Below are positions 14,865 through 21,929 of a stretch of 27,949 nt of DNA, piece after piece. The stretch's first letter is position 1. Each line of letters begins with the position of its first letter. The notes under the pieces were generated by a model that worked only from the letters and a program-made list of their open reading frames with translations, was not told where the DNA came from and did not search any database. Source of the DNA: CAYVBN01 sp964538565 (lineage in GTDB: Bacteria; Pseudomonadota; Alphaproteobacteria; Rhizobiales; Xanthobacteraceae); NCBI GenBank assembly GCA_964538565.1, contig CAZIGW010000331.1, forward strand, positions 1 to 27,949, read 5' to 3'. The position numbers were made by a program, and so were the translations under genes.

Positions 14865-16478
14865 TCACTCGGCGGCGATGCGCACCTCGGGCTGCGCGGC
14901 GCGCACGTCGGCGTCCACGTAGCTCTCGAACTGCGCGAAGTTCTTCTGGAACATGCCGACGAGCTGGCGCGCGGTCTGGTCGAACTCCGTCTTGTTCTGC
15001 CAGGTCTTGTACGGATAGAGCAGATGCGGCTCGACGCCGGCGAGCTGCGTCGGCACCGAGAAGCCGAAGTACGGATCGGTGCGGAACTTGGCGTTTTTCA
15101 GCGAGCCGTCGAGCGCGGCGCTGAGCAGCGTGCGCGTCACCTTGATCGGCATGCGGCGGCCGACGCCGTACTTGCCGCCGGTCCAGCCGGTGTTGACGAG
15201 CCAGCAGTCGACGTTGTGAACGCCGATGAGTTCGCGCAGCAGATTGCCGTAGACCGAGGGGTGGCGCGGCAGGAACGGGGCGCCGAAGCAGGTGGAGAAC
15301 TCGGGCTCGACGCCGGTCAGCCCCTTCTCGGTGCCGGCGACCTTGGCGGTATAGCCCGAGAGGAAGTGGTACATCGCCTGCGCGGGCGTGAGCTTGGCGA
15401 TCGGCGGCATCACCCCGAAGGCATCAGCCGTGAGCATCACCAGGTTCTTCGGCATCCCGGCGCGGCCGGTGCGCGACGCGTTCGGGATGAAATCGAGCGG
15501 ATAGGCCGAGCGCGTGTTCTCGGTCTTGGAATCGTCGTCGAAATCGCACACGCGCGTTTCCGGATCGAAGACCACGTTCTCAAGGATGGTGCCGAAGCGC
15601 AGCGTTGCCGCGTAGATGTCGGGCTCGGCTTCACGCGACAGCTTGATGGTCTTGGCGTAGCAGCCGCCCTCGAAGTTGAACACGCCCTGCGGGCCCCAGC
15701 CGTGCTCGTCGTCGCCGATCAGCGTGCGGTTCGGATCGGCCGAGAGCGTCGTCTTGCCGGTGCCGGAGAGGCCGAAGAACAGCGCGGTGTCGCCGTTCGG
15801 GCCGACGTTTGCCGAGCAGTGCATCGGCATCACGCTTTCGGCCGGCAGATAGTAGTTGAGCGTGGTGAAGACCGACTTCTTCATCTCGCCCGCGTAGTAG
15901 CTGCCGCCGATGAGGATCATGCGGCGGGTGAAGTCGATGGCGATCACCGTCTCGGAACGCACGCCGTGGCGCTTCGGATCGGCCTTGAAGGAAGGCAGGC
16001 AGAGGATGGTGAAATCAGGAACGTAATGCGGGAGCTCGGAGCGCTCCGGCCGGATCAGCAGCGTGCGGATGAACAGCGAGTGCCAGGCAAGCTCGGTATA
16101 GACCCGCGCCTTGATGCGATACTTCGGATCGGCGCCGCCGTAGAGGTCCTGCGCATAGATCTGCTTGCCCTTGGCGTGATCGAGAAAATCCTTGTGCAGG
16201 AGATCGAACTGCGCCGGCGTGAGCTTGCCGTTCTTCTCCCACCAGATCGTCTTCTCCGTCTGCTCGTCGCAGACGATGAACTTGTCCTTCGGCGAACGGC
16301 CCGTGTGGACGCCGGTCTCGGCGCACAGCGCACCGCCTTCGACGATCGACGCCTCGCGGTTGGCGATCGCGTGCTCGTAGAGCGGCGCCTCCAGAAGGTT
16401 CCAATGGATCGCCGCCAGCCCAGTGAAGCCGAACTTGTCGGCACCGTGGGCACCGTTCCTCAGACCTGTTTCCTGCAC
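14865..16478 (-). CDS. pckA: Phosphoenolpyruvate carboxykinase (ATP)
   Basis: A 537-residue enzyme that converts oxaloacetate and ATP to phosphoenolpyruvate and CO2, the entry step of gluconeogenesis. Seen: the substrate segment HTGRSPKDKFIV, GGSYYAGEMKKSVFTTLNY with metal-binding lysine/histidine context, the kinase-1a loop GLSGTGKTTLS (236-246), the kinase-2 motif LIGDDEHGW, and the C-terminal ATP-type features. Length matches rhizobial PckA. The true start is GTG at 16478 (VQETGLRNGAHGADKFGF): an ideal GGAGG ribosome binding site lies 7 bases before it, and family members begin at this point. The open frame continues 22 codons further, but those residues are unconserved. In agrobacteria and relatives pckA neighbours chvI/chvG, as here with one gene between. 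Monocistronic, ending at the terminator at 14815-14847. Confidence 0.95.
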   Translation of the reverse strand: MQETGLRNGAHGADKFGFTGLAAIHWNLLEAPLYEHAIANREASIVEGGALCAETGVHTGRSPKDKFIVCDEQTEKTIWWEKNGKLTPAQFDLLHKDFLDHAKGKQIYAQDLYGGADPKYRIKARVYTELAWHSLFIRTLLIRPERSELPHYVPDFTILCLPSFKADPKRHGVRSETVIAIDFTRRMILIGGSYYAGEMKKSVFTTLNYYLPAESVMPMHCSANVGPNGDTALFFGLSGTGKTTLSADPNRTLIGDDEHGWGPQGVFNFEGGCYAKTIKLSREAEPDIYAATLRFGTILENVVFDPETRVCDFDDDSKTENTRSAYPLDFIPNASRTGRAGMPKNLVMLTADAFGVMPPIAKLTPAQAMYHFLSGYTAKVAGTEKGLTGVEPEFSTCFGAPFLPRHPSVYGNLLRELIGVHNVDCWLVNTGWTGGKYGVGRRMPIKVTRTLLSAALDGSLKNAKFRTDPYFGFSVPTQLAGVEPHLLYPYKTWQNKTEFDQTARQLVGMFQKNFAQFESYVDADVRAAQPEVRIAAE

Positions 16479-16485
16479 GGGAAGA

Positions 16486-16490
16486 CCTCC
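16486..16490 (-). promoter_or_regulatory. Ribosome binding site that fixes the pckA GTG start
   Basis: On the minus strand GGAGG lies 7 bases (GTCTTCC plus spacing) before the GTG at 16478. It is inside the longer open frame, so it decides against the upstream ATG at 16544. Confidence 0.8.
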
Positions 16491-16560
16491 AGACACGCGT
16501 CCGGCCGGGCAATTCGGCCGAACCCCTCGATTACCGCGTCTCATGGCACGGCTGGACGCG

Positions 16561-16628
16561 AGTATACTGCCCCGCCTGCGGGCGCGCGACCTATTAGTCC
16601 AGACGGCGACGCCTTGCCAAGCCGTCTG
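16561..16628 (-). promoter_or_regulatory. pckA upstream region: possible -10 and hairpin
   Basis: The 249 bases between the HugZ-like gene and pckA hold an isolated AGTATACT (16561-16568), whose TATACT could be a -10 element on the minus strand. Upstream of it is an 8-bp inverted repeat CAGACGGC (16600-16607)/GCCGTCTG (16621-16628) with a 13-base spacer. The repeat has no T-run on either side. It could be an operator or the 3' hairpin of the HugZ-like gene. No convincing -35 is seen. Confidence 0.3.
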
Positions 16629-16727
16629 TCGGCATAGGGTTTACGGGCGGGTGGGAAGCTCATCGCGGCGCAACCCAAACGTCGGGGTCGGAATATTTGT
16701 TCCCCCGCGGCGCGGCGCGACCGGTCC

Positions 16728-17513
16728 TCAGGCCGCGCGCGCCCGTTCGGCGAGCTGCTTCAGGACGCGGCGCAACATGTCAGGCGCAAGTACGCGTTCG
16801 GAGAACGCGAGCCGCGCGGCGCGATCGCCGAGCGCGAGATCGAGGCCATCAGGATCGATGCCGACGACGCGCCAGTCTCCGTCGGCCTCGCCCAGCAGCC
16901 TGGTCGCGTAGAGCCGCACGGCGTCCGCGTGGTCGCGGTTCATGTGGGCGATCGCGTCCTCCTCGGCGGCCAGCAGCGCCTCGGCGTCGTCCGTCCGTGT
17001 CATCAGTTGCGCGCGCGTGAGATCGGCGGCGCGCGCGAACCCGCCGTTGAGATGACCCGAGATCACCTCCATGCGCCAGAAAGAGAAATCGGCGAAGCCC
17101 GCGTACAGCGCGGATTTCGGATGCCGGGCCAGGAAGCGCCGGCGCACGGCTTGGTCCTGCGTGGCGTTCATCGTGCCCAGCACGGTGAGCCGCGGGTGCG
17201 CGAGCGGATCGCCCTTGCCGCCGGCGGCGAGCAGGACCGAGGCGCGGCGATCGTGCTCAAGGTTCGCCGTGTGGGTCGCAAGCCGCGAAACCAGGATCAG
17301 GGGCGAGCCGTCGTGGTCGGTCGCCACGTTCACGAGCGAGGCGAAGGGGTGGCCGGTATTGCGATCCAGGGTTGCAAGGGTGCCGGCGCGAATGGTACGC
17401 AGCAGCGTCCTGGCGACCGCAATCGGATCGAAATCAGCGGGTTGCGCGGCGTTTCCGGGCACGCGGCCCGGCATCGCGCCGGGCAATGGGGCTGCAGAGC
17501 GAGCATCGGTCAT
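16728..17513 (-). CDS. HugZ-family / pyridoxamine 5'-phosphate oxidase-like protein
   Basis: A 261-residue two-domain protein. Residues about 28-150 form the FMN-binding split-barrel of the pyridoxamine-phosphate-oxidase type (RAGTLATLDRNTGHPFASLV, then the SRLATHTANLEHDRRASVL stretch). Residues about 178-255 form the helical DUF2470 domain (EEDAIAHMNRDHADAVRLYA). This fusion is that of HugZ-type haem-utilisation proteins and of many uncharacterised bacterial relatives. HugZ binds and breaks down haem, but no haem transport gene is nearby, so haem oxygenase activity is not established here. GAAGGA lies 9 bases before the ATG at 17513. It is divergent from chvI (134 bases between the starts) and 249 bases upstream of pckA in the same direction. 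Confidence 0.85.
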   Translation of the reverse strand: MTDARSAAPLPGAMPGRVPGNAAQPADFDPIAVARTLLRTIRAGTLATLDRNTGHPFASLVNVATDHDGSPLILVSRLATHTANLEHDRRASVLLAAGGKGDPLAHPRLTVLGTMNATQDQAVRRRFLARHPKSALYAGFADFSFWRMEVISGHLNGGFARAADLTRAQLMTRTDDAEALLAAEEDAIAHMNRDHADAVRLYATRLLGEADGDWRVVGIDPDGLDLALGDRAARLAFSERVLAPDMLRRVLKQLAERARAA

Positions 17514-17647
17514 AACCGGCGTCCTTCTTGCATGTCCTTGATTTTTCCCGAATTTGCGACCGCGGCCACAATTCCGCCCCCCTCCGGGGCTTGAACCGCA
17601 GGGGGATTGGGCTCGTTCTGCCCGTCGGATTCATGATAGACAAGGCC

Positions 17648-18349
17648 ATGCCGACCATCGCACTCGTCGACGACGACCGTAACATCTTGACCTCCGTGTC
17701 CATCGCGCTCGAGGCCGAGGGTTATCGCATCATGACATACACCGACGGCGCTTCGGCGCTGGAGGGCTTCAAAACGAGTCCGCCGGATCTGGCGATTCTC
17801 GACATCAAGATGCCGCGCATGGACGGCATGGAGACGCTGCGGCGCCTGCGCCAGAAATCCGATGTGCCGGTGATCTTCCTCACCTCCAAGGACGAGGAGA
17901 TCGACGAGCTGTTCGGATTGAAGATGGGCGCCGACGACTTCATCCGCAAACCGTTCTCGCAGCGCCTCCTCGTCGAACGCGTGCGCGCCGTGCTGCGGCG
18001 CGTTTCGCCCAAGGACGGGATCGTGCCGAAGGAGACGGATTCGGCGAAGGTCCTCGAGCGCGGCCTTCTGCGCATGGATCCCGAGCGGCACACCTGCACC
18101 TGGAAGGGCGAGCCCGTGACCCTCACGGTCACCGAGTTCCTGATCCTGCAGGCGCTGGCGCAACGCCCCGGTGTGGTGAAAAGCCGCAACGCATTGATGG
18201 ATGCGGCCTACGACGATCAGGTCTACGTCGACGATCGGACCATCGACAGCCACATCAAGCGGCTGCGCAAGAAGTTCAAGCAGGCTGACGATTCCTTCGA
18301 CATGATCGAGACGCTCTACGGCGTCGGCTATCGGTTCAAAGAAGCCTGA
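17648..18349 (+). CDS. chvI: Response regulator ChvI
   Basis: A 233-residue OmpR-type regulator. The receiver domain (1-120) has the acidic pocket DDD at 8-10, phospho-acceptor Asp52 in LAILDIKMPRMDG, and Lys101 in FIRKPF. The C-terminal winged-helix domain covers about 132-232 (LTVTEFLILQALAQRPGVV, VYVDDRTIDSHIKRLRKKF). The N-terminus PTIALVDDDRNILTSVSIAL and the segment KDEEIDELFGLKMGADDF are near-identical to known rhizobial ChvI. The ATG at 17648 is chosen because family members begin exactly here; an ATG at 17633 adds only MIDKA. In Agrobacterium, Sinorhizobium and Brucella (BvrR) ChvI governs envelope, acid response, exopolysaccharide and host interaction. Its kinase gene follows. Confidence 0.95.
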   Translation: MPTIALVDDDRNILTSVSIALEAEGYRIMTYTDGASALEGFKTSPPDLAILDIKMPRMDGMETLRRLRQKSDVPVIFLTSKDEEIDELFGLKMGADDFIRKPFSQRLLVERVRAVLRRVSPKDGIVPKETDSAKVLERGLLRMDPERHTCTWKGEPVTLTVTEFLILQALAQRPGVVKSRNALMDAAYDDQVYVDDRTIDSHIKRLRKKFKQADDSFDMIETLYGVGYRFKEA

Positions 18350-18459
18350 GGCGCGGAACCCGGCCGCCTGACCACCTTTAGCGAGACCGTCGGTTTGCTG
18401 TAGACTGTGGGCATTGCCCGCGAGGGGGCGCTCAACACGATCACTGAGACCCGACGAAG

Positions 18460-20379
18460 GTGCTCGATCGAACCGCCGAGACTGCCGGTCACGACACCGA
18501 AACGCTCGATCCGGGCGCGCGCGCAGCGCCTGTGAATCGGCGTCGGCCGGCCGGCCGATTCAATCACTTCGTGCGTCGGCTGAAGCGGACGGTGACGTCT
18601 CCGCGGCTGACGATGTACCGCGTCACGGAATTCTTCCGTCGCGCGTGGCATTTCGTGCGCACCGAAGGCGCGTCCGGCATCGGCCGTGCCGTCTGGCAGT
18701 TCTTCGTCGCGCAGAGCTTCTCGAGCCTGACGCGGCGCATCGTCTTTCTCAACGTCGCCGGCCTGCTCGCCTTCGTGATCGGCATTCTCTATCTGTCGCA
18801 GTTCCGCGCCGGCCTGATCGACGCGCGCGTCCAGAGTCTCGTCGTGCAGGGCGAGATCATCGCGGGCGCCATTGCGGCCTCGGCGACGGTCGAGACGGAT
18901 TCCATCACCATCGATCCGGAGCGTCTGCTGGAGCTGCAGGCGGGACAGAGCTACGGCCCGTCCGACGACCAGCTCTACGGTCTCGAGTTTCCGATCAACC
19001 CCGAACGCGTCGCGCCGGTGCTGCGCCGCCTCGTCTCGCCCACCAACACGCGCGCGCGCATCTACGATCGCGAGGGCGTGCTGATCCTCGACAGCCGCAA
19101 TCTCTACGGCCGGGGCGACGTGCTGCGCTTCGACCTCCCGCCGCCGAACGCCGAGAAACCGGGCATCATCGAGCGCACCTTCATCGCCATCCGCAAATGG
19201 CTCAGTCGCGGCGACCTGCCGCTCTATCGCGAGCTCGGTCCCGAGAACGGCAAGGGCTATCCCGAGGTCGTGCAGGCGCTCAACGGCCAGAAGGCGAGCG
19301 TCGTGCGCATCAACGACCGCGGCGAGGTGATCGTGTCGGTGGCGGTGCCGGTGCAGCGCTTCCGCGCGGTGCGCGGCGTGCTGCTCCTGTCCACCCAGGG
19401 CGGCGACATCGACCAGACGGTCGAGGCCGAGCGGCTGGCGATCCTCAAGGTGTTCCTGATCGCCGCAGGCGTCATGACGGTGCTCTCGATGCTGCTCGCC
19501 GGCACCATCGCGGGCCCGGTACGGCGGCTCGCCGACGGCGCCGAGCGCGTGCGCCGGCGCATCAAGGCGCGCGTGGAGATTCCCGACTTCACCCGGCGGC
19601 GCGACGAGATCGGCCATCTCTCCGGCGCGTTGCGCGACATGACGGCCGCGCTGTACAGCCGCATCGAGGCGATCGAGAGTTTCGCCGCCGACGTCGCGCA
19701 CGAGCTCAAGAACCCGCTCACGTCGCTGCGCTCGGCCGTCGAGACGCTGCCGCTCGCACGCTCGGACGAAAGCCGCGGACGGCTGCTCGCCGTCATCAAG
19801 CACGACGTGCAGCGCCTCGACCGGCTGATCTCCGACATCTCCGATGCGAGCCGGCTCGACGCCGAGTTGCAGCGCCAGGAAGCCGCGGCGGTCGATCTGA
19901 CGCGTCTGCTCAACACGGTGGTGACGGTCGCCAACGAAGTGAAGCGCGACGACGGCGTGGCGATCCTGCTCGCCTTCGAGGGTGGCGGGCCGCGCGCCTT
20001 CGTGATTCCCGGCCATGATTCCCGACTCGGCCAGGTGATCGACAATCTGATCGAGAACGCGCGTTCCTTCTCGCCGAAGGCCGGCAAGGTCCGCGTGACG
20101 TGCCGGCGGTTCAAGAACGAGGTGGAGATCGTGGTCGACGACGACGGCCCCGGCATCCGGCCCGACGTCATCGAGAAGGTGTTCGAACGCTTCTATACCG
20201 ACCGGCCCGATCAGGGCTTCGGCCAGAACTCGGGCCTCGGCCTGTCGATCTCCAAGCAGATCGTCGACGCCCACGGCGGCCGCATCTGGGCGGAGAACCG
20301 CATGGGCGTCTCCTCTCCCGGCGGCGAAGCCCCGCGGGTTCTCGGCGCGCGTTTCGTGGTGCGCCTGCCGGCGATGTGA
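18460..20379 (+). CDS. chvG: Sensor histidine kinase ChvG
   Basis: A 639-residue membrane kinase starting at a GTG (18460) behind GACGAAG; a later GTG at 18532 is a possible alternative. A long basic cytoplasmic N-terminus (about 90 residues) precedes transmembrane helix 1 (about 94-112, IVFLNVAGLLAFVIGILYL). A periplasmic sensor domain covers about 113-327, then transmembrane helix 2 (328-350) and a HAMP linker. The dimerisation domain has phospho-accepting His414 in FAADVAHELKNPLTSLRSA. The ATPase domain has the N-box DNLIENA (Asn533), the G1 box VDDDGPGI (559-566) and a G2 box (NSGLGLSIS). It phosphorylates ChvI. In relatives the periplasmic inhibitor ExoR binds ChvG; no exoR is in the window. 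Its stop overlaps the hprK start by one base (TGATG), so the genes are translationally coupled. Confidence 0.95.
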   Translation: MLDRTAETAGHDTETLDPGARAAPVNRRRPAGRFNHFVRRLKRTVTSPRLTMYRVTEFFRRAWHFVRTEGASGIGRAVWQFFVAQSFSSLTRRIVFLNVAGLLAFVIGILYLSQFRAGLIDARVQSLVVQGEIIAGAIAASATVETDSITIDPERLLELQAGQSYGPSDDQLYGLEFPINPERVAPVLRRLVSPTNTRARIYDREGVLILDSRNLYGRGDVLRFDLPPPNAEKPGIIERTFIAIRKWLSRGDLPLYRELGPENGKGYPEVVQALNGQKASVVRINDRGEVIVSVAVPVQRFRAVRGVLLLSTQGGDIDQTVEAERLAILKVFLIAAGVMTVLSMLLAGTIAGPVRRLADGAERVRRRIKARVEIPDFTRRRDEIGHLSGALRDMTAALYSRIEAIESFAADVAHELKNPLTSLRSAVETLPLARSDESRGRLLAVIKHDVQRLDRLISDISDASRLDAELQRQEAAAVDLTRLLNTVVTVANEVKRDDGVAILLAFEGGGPRAFVIPGHDSRLGQVIDNLIENARSFSPKAGKVRVTCRRFKNEVEIVVDDDGPGIRPDVIEKVFERFYTDRPDQGFGQNSGLGLSISKQIVDAHGGRIWAENRMGVSSPGGEAPRVLGARFVVRLPAM

Positions 20380-20846
20380 TGGCGGCTTCCCGTCGACCGA
20401 GCGTCCATGCCTCCGCGGTTCTCGCCGGGTCGCGCGCCGTCCTGATCCGCGGTCCGGCCGGCAGCGGCAAGTCGCGGCTGGCGCTGGCGCTGTTGCAATC
20501 CGGGCGCGAGAGACCGGAGGTGTTTGCGCGTCTCGTCTCCGACGATCGCACCTGCCTCGAGGTCATGCACGAGCGGCTTCTGGCGCGACCCGCGCCCGAA
20601 CTCGCCGGTCTCCTGGAGATCCGCGGCTTCGGTATCCGGCGCCTGCCGTACGAGCCGGTCGCCGTCGTCGGCCTCGTGGTGGATCTTGCCGCCGACGCAC
20701 AGCGTCTGCCCTCGGAAACGGAACGAACGACGCAGGTCGAGGGCGTTACCCTGCGCCGCCTCGCGGTGCCGGCCGCCGCCGATCCGCTGTCGCTGGTGCT
20801 CGCCTGTCTCGAGACCGGCCTCGACAGCGGGAGCCTGATCGCGTGA
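20379..20846 (+). CDS. hprK: HPr kinase/phosphorylase, short alphaproteobacterial form
   Basis: A 155-residue protein equal to the catalytic C-terminal domain only; HprK of Gram-positive bacteria is about 310 residues with an additional N-terminal domain. The P-loop GPAGSGKS (25-32) follows RAVLIRG, and the segment VSDDRT and the family signature EIRGFGIRRLP (near 80-90) are present. It phosphorylates and dephosphorylates a serine of HPr; the HPr gene is two genes downstream and has the matching serine. In Alphaproteobacteria this short hprK is found in the chvI-chvG neighbourhood and links the PTS to carbon/nitrogen status. The ATG at 20379 overlaps the chvG stop, so its production is tied to the kinase. 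Confidence 0.9.
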   Translation: MAASRRPSVHASAVLAGSRAVLIRGPAGSGKSRLALALLQSGRERPEVFARLVSDDRTCLEVMHERLLARPAPELAGLLEIRGFGIRRLPYEPVAVVGLVVDLAADAQRLPSETERTTQVEGVTLRRLAVPAAADPLSLVLACLETGLDSGSLIA

Positions 20847-20917
20847 TTCCGGCAGCATCCGATTGCAAAAAAGTAACCTTGTGAGGCTTAGGCTGGGGTC
20901 TTGGGGAGCGCCGCTTC

Positions 20918-20933
20918 ACAGTTACATCACTGT
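20918..20933. promoter_or_regulatory. Inverted repeat upstream of the EIIA gene
   Basis: ACAGT-TACATC-ACTGT is a perfect 5-bp dyad in a 209-base gap after hprK. A second dyad, ACAT (20924-20927)/ATGT (20935-20938), overlaps it. It could be an operator or leader structure for the EIIA-HPr pair. Its closeness to chvI makes autoregulation by ChvI conceivable, but I cannot match a consensus with confidence. Confidence 0.3.
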
Positions 20934-21055
20934 CATGTTGCCGCGGCGCAGCATCGACACGATATCGACGGAAAAGCCCTTGCACAGGGACTTTGGATGG
21001 TGATGATTGTGGCCCTTTCGTGCGGCGCACCCATGAGCGCCGGCGGGGACATTCG

Positions 21056-21457
21056 ATGATCGGCCTCATCATTGTGACTCACGGCAAGCTCGCCGTTGAG
21101 TTTCGTTCCGCCCTCGAACACGTCGTCGGTCCGCAGGACCAGATCGAGACGGTGACGATCGGGCCCGACGATGACGTCGAGCAGCGGCGCAAGGACATCA
21201 TCGAGGCGGTGAAGCGGGTCGATTCCGGCGATGGTGTCGCCATCCTGACGGACATGTTCGGCGGCACCCCGTCCAATCTCGCCATCTCGGTCATGAGCAG
21301 GCCGAAGGTGGAGGTGCTCGCGGGTATCAACCTGCCGATGCTGGTGAAGCTCGCCAAGGTACGGGGCGAATGCCCATTGCAGGAAGCCGTCTCGGCCGCG
21401 CAGGAGGCGGGGCGCAAATACATCACGATCGCGAGTCGCGTGCTGGCCGGGAAATGA
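21056..21457 (+). CDS. PTS EIIA component, mannose-type (regulatory)
   Basis: A 133-residue EIIA-Man-fold protein. The phospho-accepting His9 lies in LIIVTHGKLA at the very N-terminus, which also fixes the ATG at 21056; GGGGACATTCG upstream serves as ribosome binding site. The second signature, VAILTDMFGGTPSNLA, borders the active site. It receives phosphate from HPr. No EIIB, EIIC or EIID gene is present, so it probably regulates rather than transports, as described for alphaproteobacterial EIIA(Man)-like proteins encoded with hprK and HPr. Its stop overlaps the HPr start (ATGA), so the two are coupled. Gene names vary (ptsM, manX), so none is given. Confidence 0.9.
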   Translation: MIGLIIVTHGKLAVEFRSALEHVVGPQDQIETVTIGPDDDVEQRRKDIIEAVKRVDSGDGVAILTDMFGGTPSNLAISVMSRPKVEVLAGINLPMLVKLAKVRGECPLQEAVSAAQEAGRKYITIASRVLAGK

Positions 21458-21783
21458 ACGAGATCCGCCACCCCGAAGACGACTGCCCGGACGCGCCGGC
21501 GCCCGCGCCCGGCGCGCAGGTTCGCGTCATCGACATCGTCAACCAGAAGGGGCTGCACGCACGCGCCTCGGCCAAGTTCGTGCAGACGGTCGAGAAGTTC
21601 GACGCCGAGGTGCGGGTGACGCGGTGCGGCGAGACCGTGGGCGGGACGTCCATCATGGGACTGATGATGCTGGCGGCCGGTCCCGGGACCTCGATCACCG
21701 TCGAGGCGAGCGGCGCGCAGGCCGCGGAGGTTCTCGCCGCGCTCGAAGCGCTGGTGAGCGACCGCTTCGGCGAGGACGAGTAG
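21454..21783 (+). CDS. ptsH: HPr phosphocarrier protein
   Basis: A 109-residue protein with the HPr fold from about residue 22. An unusual N-terminal tail (1-21) is acidic, then alanine/proline-rich (PDAPAPAPG). His35 in NQKGLHARASAKF is the enzyme I phosphorylation site, and Ser66 in GGTSIMGLMML is the equivalent of Ser46, the HprK target. Both sites are intact, so the protein can be switched by the kinase encoded two genes upstream. The ATG at 21454 overlaps the EIIA stop by four bases (ATGA). It might equally be called NPr (nitrogen PTS). No ptsI or ptsP gene lies in the window, so enzyme I must be elsewhere. Confidence 0.92.
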   Translation: MNEIRHPEDDCPDAPAPAPGAQVRVIDIVNQKGLHARASAKFVQTVEKFDAEVRVTRCGETVGGTSIMGLMMLAAGPGTSITVEASGAQAAEVLAALEALVSDRFGEDE

Positions 21784-21824
21784 CGCCTCTCGGGCCCGCC
21801 CTTCCGCGAACCAGCCGGCGGTAC

Positions 21825-21840
21825 ATAAAGAAATCTTTAT
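21825..21840. promoter_or_regulatory. Palindrome upstream of ahcY, likely SAM/SAH-cycle operator
   Basis: ATAAAGAAATCTTTAT is a dyad with 7-bp arms (ATAAAGA/TCTTTAT) and a 2-base centre. It lies 90 bases before the ahcY start in an otherwise GC-rich gap. From memory it resembles sites of ArsR-type regulators of the S-adenosylmethionine/S-adenosylhomocysteine cycle in Proteobacteria (SahR/SamR). The regulator is not in the window. The site is clear, the assignment is inference. Confidence 0.6.
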
Positions 21841-21929
21841 ATCCGATTGCCAGCGTCACGCCGGCTTGTTATAGCGGGCGCCGAACAGCCGGCGCGCCCG
21901 GCTCGCCCCCTCGATCCCCAAGGACCGCC

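Noticed and set aside
16479..16544. N-terminal extension of PckA to an ATG at 16544.
   Set aside because: The ideal GGAGG and the conserved N-terminus both point to the GTG at 16478.
18414..20018. Second long plus-strand frame overlapping chvG.
   Set aside because: Out-of-frame shadow, extremely arginine-rich; all ChvG motifs are in the other frame.
21784..21929. SAM or SAH riboswitch ahead of ahcY.
   Set aside because: I could not find the conserved paired elements of these riboswitches in the 146-base gap; the palindrome fits a protein operator better.
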